Assembly: GCA_964058805.1 (NCBI GenBank)
Contig: CAXKVV010000043.1
Span: 474,284 to 538,283, forward strand
Reading direction: 5' to 3'
DNA length: 64,000 nt
Origin: Schoenoplectus triqueter
Lineage: Eukaryota > Streptophyta > Magnoliopsida > Poales > Cyperaceae
The translations under genes and the position numbers were made by a program. Shown piece after piece: positions 60,701 to 64,000 of the stretch. Under the pieces are notes generated by a model. It saw only the letters and a program-made list of their open reading frames with translations. It ran no database searches and was not told the origin of the DNA. The number at the start of each line of letters is the position of its first letter. Position 1 is the stretch's first letter.

Positions 60701-61639
60701 GAAAAGGGAAAGGTCTACTAAGTTTGTAAGGCTCCCTAAGATGGATGGAATGGGACCATTAAGGTTGTTTTGATCAAGACGCAATGATATCAGGTTAGTA
60801 AGATTGCCTAATGGGAGTGGGATGGAACCGATGAAGTTATTTTCGAAGAGAAAGAAGTATGATAGGTTAGTAAGTTTGCCCAAACTATCTGGAATGTAAC
60901 CAGCTAAATTATTTTGGTCAAGATAAAGGAATTGTAGGCTACTAAGATTGCCTAAGGTGGATGGTACGGGTCCTGTAAGATTATTCACAGATAGTCCCAA
61001 AACAAGAAGCTGAGAGATAAGACCGAAGCCTGGAGGTATGCCTCCTATGAGGAAGTTATTTCTGAGATCGATAACTTTAAGTTCTTTGCATTTTGCTAGA
61101 GTGGATGGGATAATTCCATGGAGATTATTGTTTCTCAAAGAAATAGCTTCTAGTTTGGAACAGTTGCCAAGAGTAGACGGAATGCTACCCTCCATTGAAT
61201 TCACGCTCAAGTTGACAACACGTAGCCTCTGCAAGTATCCAAGCTCAACTGGAATATCCCCTTGAAGATGGTTATCAGAGAGACTTAAGTTTTGGAGAAA
61301 TGTGAGGTTTGCCAAGGATGGAGATACATAACCTGATAATCTTTTGGAGTCCAGAATAAGAGCAGTGACTCTATCAGGATACTGCTGGCCACAGAGAACA
61401 CCTTGCCATCTGCAATGATGAAGGGAATCATTCCATGAGGACAGGACTCCAAACGGGTCACCAAATATTTGGGACTTGAAGGAGAGCAGCGCTGATATAT
61501 CAGTACTACTTTTACTACTGGGTGCTTGGGCTGCAAGAGGAGATGAGAAAACACTTACGAGGAGGAGAATAGTGAGGAAATGGTAATGAGGAAGCCCAAT
61601 TCTTTGTGCCATGAGTATGATGGGGTGGTTACTCTCCAA
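57716..61639 (-). pseudogene. LRR receptor-like kinase, class XII, right copy, two frameshifts
   Basis: Paralogue of the intact gene at 5735-9655, with exons 61639-58415 and 58071-57716. Exon 1 is 2 nt longer than the left copy. One extra A at 59270-59274 (5 versus 4) shifts the frame after GELPREGIF, just before the transmembrane segment. A second extra A at 58838-58846 (9 versus 8) lies in the kinase N lobe after GATKSFF. All motifs are otherwise present (GRGAFGTVYK, HCDLKPSN, GDFGLAR). The first shift would yield a soluble, secreted LRR protein of 793 aa. Residues about 335-510 differ strongly from the left copy. Both lesions are in homopolymers, so sequencing error is possible. Confidence 0.85.
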
Positions 61640-63844
61640 AATAATGCGCTTCTTGTAATTTGGAATTGGAAGAGTTGGAGATGATTAGAGGAAGTAGCTG
61701 ATAGCGTTAACGTGTGAAGAGAGTGAGGAATCATCTAATCGCGAGTATGACTGGCTCATATAATCGCGACTGAAACTGAAACTGAAACTGAAACTTTGGG
61801 GCCGACATCAATAATGTGAAGAGAGTGAGGAATCATCTAATCTAATTAATTAAATAATTGAAGTGTAACGTGCTCAATTTTGCTTCACATAACGTGGTTA
61901 ATTAAATAATTTAATCACGTGCCCGCATGTGGGCAGGATTTTCCTCCCATAATCATATATAAATTAATCTGTAACTAACTATTGATATTAATTTTTGATC
62001 CAATCAATTATCTTTAACCGTGTTTATTTCTTCTGTTATTAATCATAGCTTTCCATAATAAAGATTAGTTTGTTAAACTAATACAGAATCACATCCATTC
62101 TAAAAAGGCCAAAACAAATGCGTTGCATGATTGCATATGTCATCAGTCAAGTCAACAGGGAATCATATTAGGAAAAGCAGCAAAAGCAGGTCCTACAAGG
62201 AGACCCAAAGTCAAATCATGCGCAAGAAGATACAAGGAAGCTCACTTTCCCCCAAAATTTGATTGGTTATATGAATATTCATCATAAGGCCATCAGAACT
62301 TTGTCGTTAAAATTTCATAAATTATCTTGAAATAGAAGAACATGTATGCATAGGAAAGAGTTAATTAAGAGGAGAGGAGGGAGTGAACAGAGACAGAGTG
62401 CCGAGATTTAATTGTACAAAATAGATGGTTTGAACTTTGAAGAAGCTTGATATGTATCAAGCTAGAAGCTACTGATGTATGACTGGTTTCATAGACTAGA
62501 ATGATATGGGTAATGGGTTTGAGCCTTAAATTCAAAGTTGTTGATTAACTAGAATAGAAAAGACAATTCTGAATTGATAATGATATCAAACTTTGTGGGT
62601 CTCATTAATTTGCTTTTCAGTTTCCACTAAGAGTCTAAGATAAAGAGACTTACCAGATTGAGACTTGTCCAGAGTCTTTTCAATTCAAGCCGCTTGATGA
62701 AATGAAATCCATCAAGATCTATGGTATAATAATAATACTTTATACTCTCGGTTCACTATTCTGTTAATTAGACAATATGCTAAATTTCACTTCGTTCGAC
62801 CTAGCTATTTAATTTAGAATCAAAGTACTGTTAAGAAATTATAGTGAAATAAAACATAATGATGAGTAACTGATTTTATATATTATATTAAAAATGATTT
62901 GTATTCTTTATTGCTCTGAGCCTCGCTTCAGCCTCTGAGCTACGGTTTCATTCTTACCGAGAACAGACAATCGGTCTAAAGGAACGGTTTAGATTTGCCT
63001 GAATCATACCATTACCATCAAGTCCCTACAATTGGAGAGAAGCGGTGCCTTAGATTTTGCACTTTAATATATTAAGTGGGGATCCTAATCTGCTGTTATA
63101 ATAACTATAGCAGGATTGTGCAATGGTTCTTTTGGCTCATTGGATTTGTTTGAATGACTCAGATTTTATTATAAGAGATGCTTTTTTAAATGTGAGATCC
63201 ACCAACATAAAACAAAAAAATATATAATAAAATTTGCCATACAAATAAGTATGGTGTGGTGCACAGAAATATTCCATTAGAGTATTTAATAAGCATGAGG
63301 CAAAAACTTTCAAATTATGACTCCTTAATTTATGAAGGCTTTCATAACTCTTTTAAGTTTTTTCTCGATACGATCAGCAATTCATAGTGATGATGATGGA
63401 CTTTTATCAACTATCAACATCATTTTGTTATTAATATTATGATGATTATTTTGTTGGATAAACTTAATTAAATAAATTGATGATGTCGGCAATAGTGTGA
63501 ATGAAGCAAAGTTGAAAGTCAAAAATAGTGGCTGCTATGCCTCATGCTGCCAACTAGATCTGCGACCTTTGCCGTCCATAAAATAATATGTCGCCTTAAT
63601 TAATTTTATATTAGTTCAATCGGGCTCTTTCACAACAAAACGAGCACTTAGCACTTGCTAATTCCAACTATAATCAATCAATCAAACAATCAATCAAATA
63701 AGGAAATAACTTCCAAATATTGTCATTTGTCATTGTCAAATAAGGAATGAACGTTCCCTTGTCAGTTGTCACCGGTTAAGTTACAACTTTCCAAATAACA
63801 TATCTTCAAAATATAACTAAAACTGAAATAACCCACACCATAGT
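61640..63844. other. Upstream region of right receptor kinase copy, non-coding
   Basis: Nearly identical to 9656-11860, including the TGAAAC x4 repeat (about 61771-61794). No gene is seen. Confidence 0.6.
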
Positions 63845-64000
63845 TGTTGAGTATATTTAATAGTGGATACAATTCATATAGTGGTAGAGAGAAGAGATGG
63901 AGGAAACAAACAAGTTCTTATCTGAAAAACTATTTGTAATTCTCTATTATATTATCTCTCTTACATTGTCTTTGGTGTCTTTGGCTCATTTTCATCATCG
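63845..64000 (+). mobile_element. Start of Copia-type LTR, cut by the window end
   Basis: Matches 11861-12016, beginning TGTTGAGTATATTT. The rest lies outside the window. Confidence 0.75.

Larger units (their letters stand above)
50838..64000 (+). repeat. Right copy of large direct segmental duplication
   Basis: This block matches 1-12016. Differences: about 205 bp corresponding to 128-340 is missing; about 3 kb with a MULE remnant lies between the parts matching 360 and 574; about 2.03 kb (left 2130-4164) is deleted; and a 488-bp hAT-like MITE is inserted at 56262. From the kinase gene to base 64000 the copies are nearly identical, apart from one LRR block. Confidence 0.95.

Overview
The window looks like nuclear DNA of a flowering plant. 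It is AT-rich and intron-rich, with a class XII LRR receptor kinase, plant Copia, Mutator-like (MULE), CACTA, hAT, Helitron and SINE remnants, and long gene-poor stretches. No rRNA, tRNA gene, CRISPR array or prokaryotic operon was seen. The sequence does not let me name a species or decide firmly between monocot and eudicot.

Layout. (1) 1-12016 is the left copy of a large direct segmental duplication. It holds a decayed FCP1/CPL4-like RNA polymerase II CTD phosphatase with a BRCT end (+), an intact two-exon LRR receptor kinase (-, 1192 aa) and the start of a Copia-type LTR. (2) 12017-15062 is retrotransposon and CACTA debris. (3) 15063-18481 is an unrecognised 8-exon gene whose predicted product is 610 aa. 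(4) 19193-21642 is a broken alpha/beta-hydrolase gene next to or split by a deleted LTR element. (5) 22240-23050 is a fresh 403-bp tandem duplication. (6) 23520-25498 is an unrecognised 5-exon gene (391 aa) with a 108-bp CACTA-type MITE in an intron. (7) 26096-30816 is repeat-like DNA with Helitron and LINE scraps. (8) 30817-35113 is a MULE-type MITE full of GC-rich palindromes, split by a young Copia element (31184-35057). (9) 35114-50837 is mostly non-coding, with a Myb/SANT-like pseudogene, a long foldback, MITEs, a tiny SINE and a possible decayed multi-exon gene (42300-45081). (10) 50838-64000 is the right copy of the duplication. There the phosphatase is truncated, the receptor kinase carries two 1-bp insertions, and a degenerate MULE containing an AAT-expanded MITE sits at the start.

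The duplication is very recent: the flank 9656-12016 differs from 61640-64000 by only a handful of bases. Both copies nevertheless carry different indels and transposon insertions, so they can be dated against each other. The receptor kinases differ mainly in one block of leucine-rich repeats, which suggests sequence exchange with an unseen paralogue. Two unplaced alleles joined in an assembly remain an alternative to a true duplication. The genes do not form a pathway; the theme is an immune-receptor-type locus in a transposon-rich neighbourhood.
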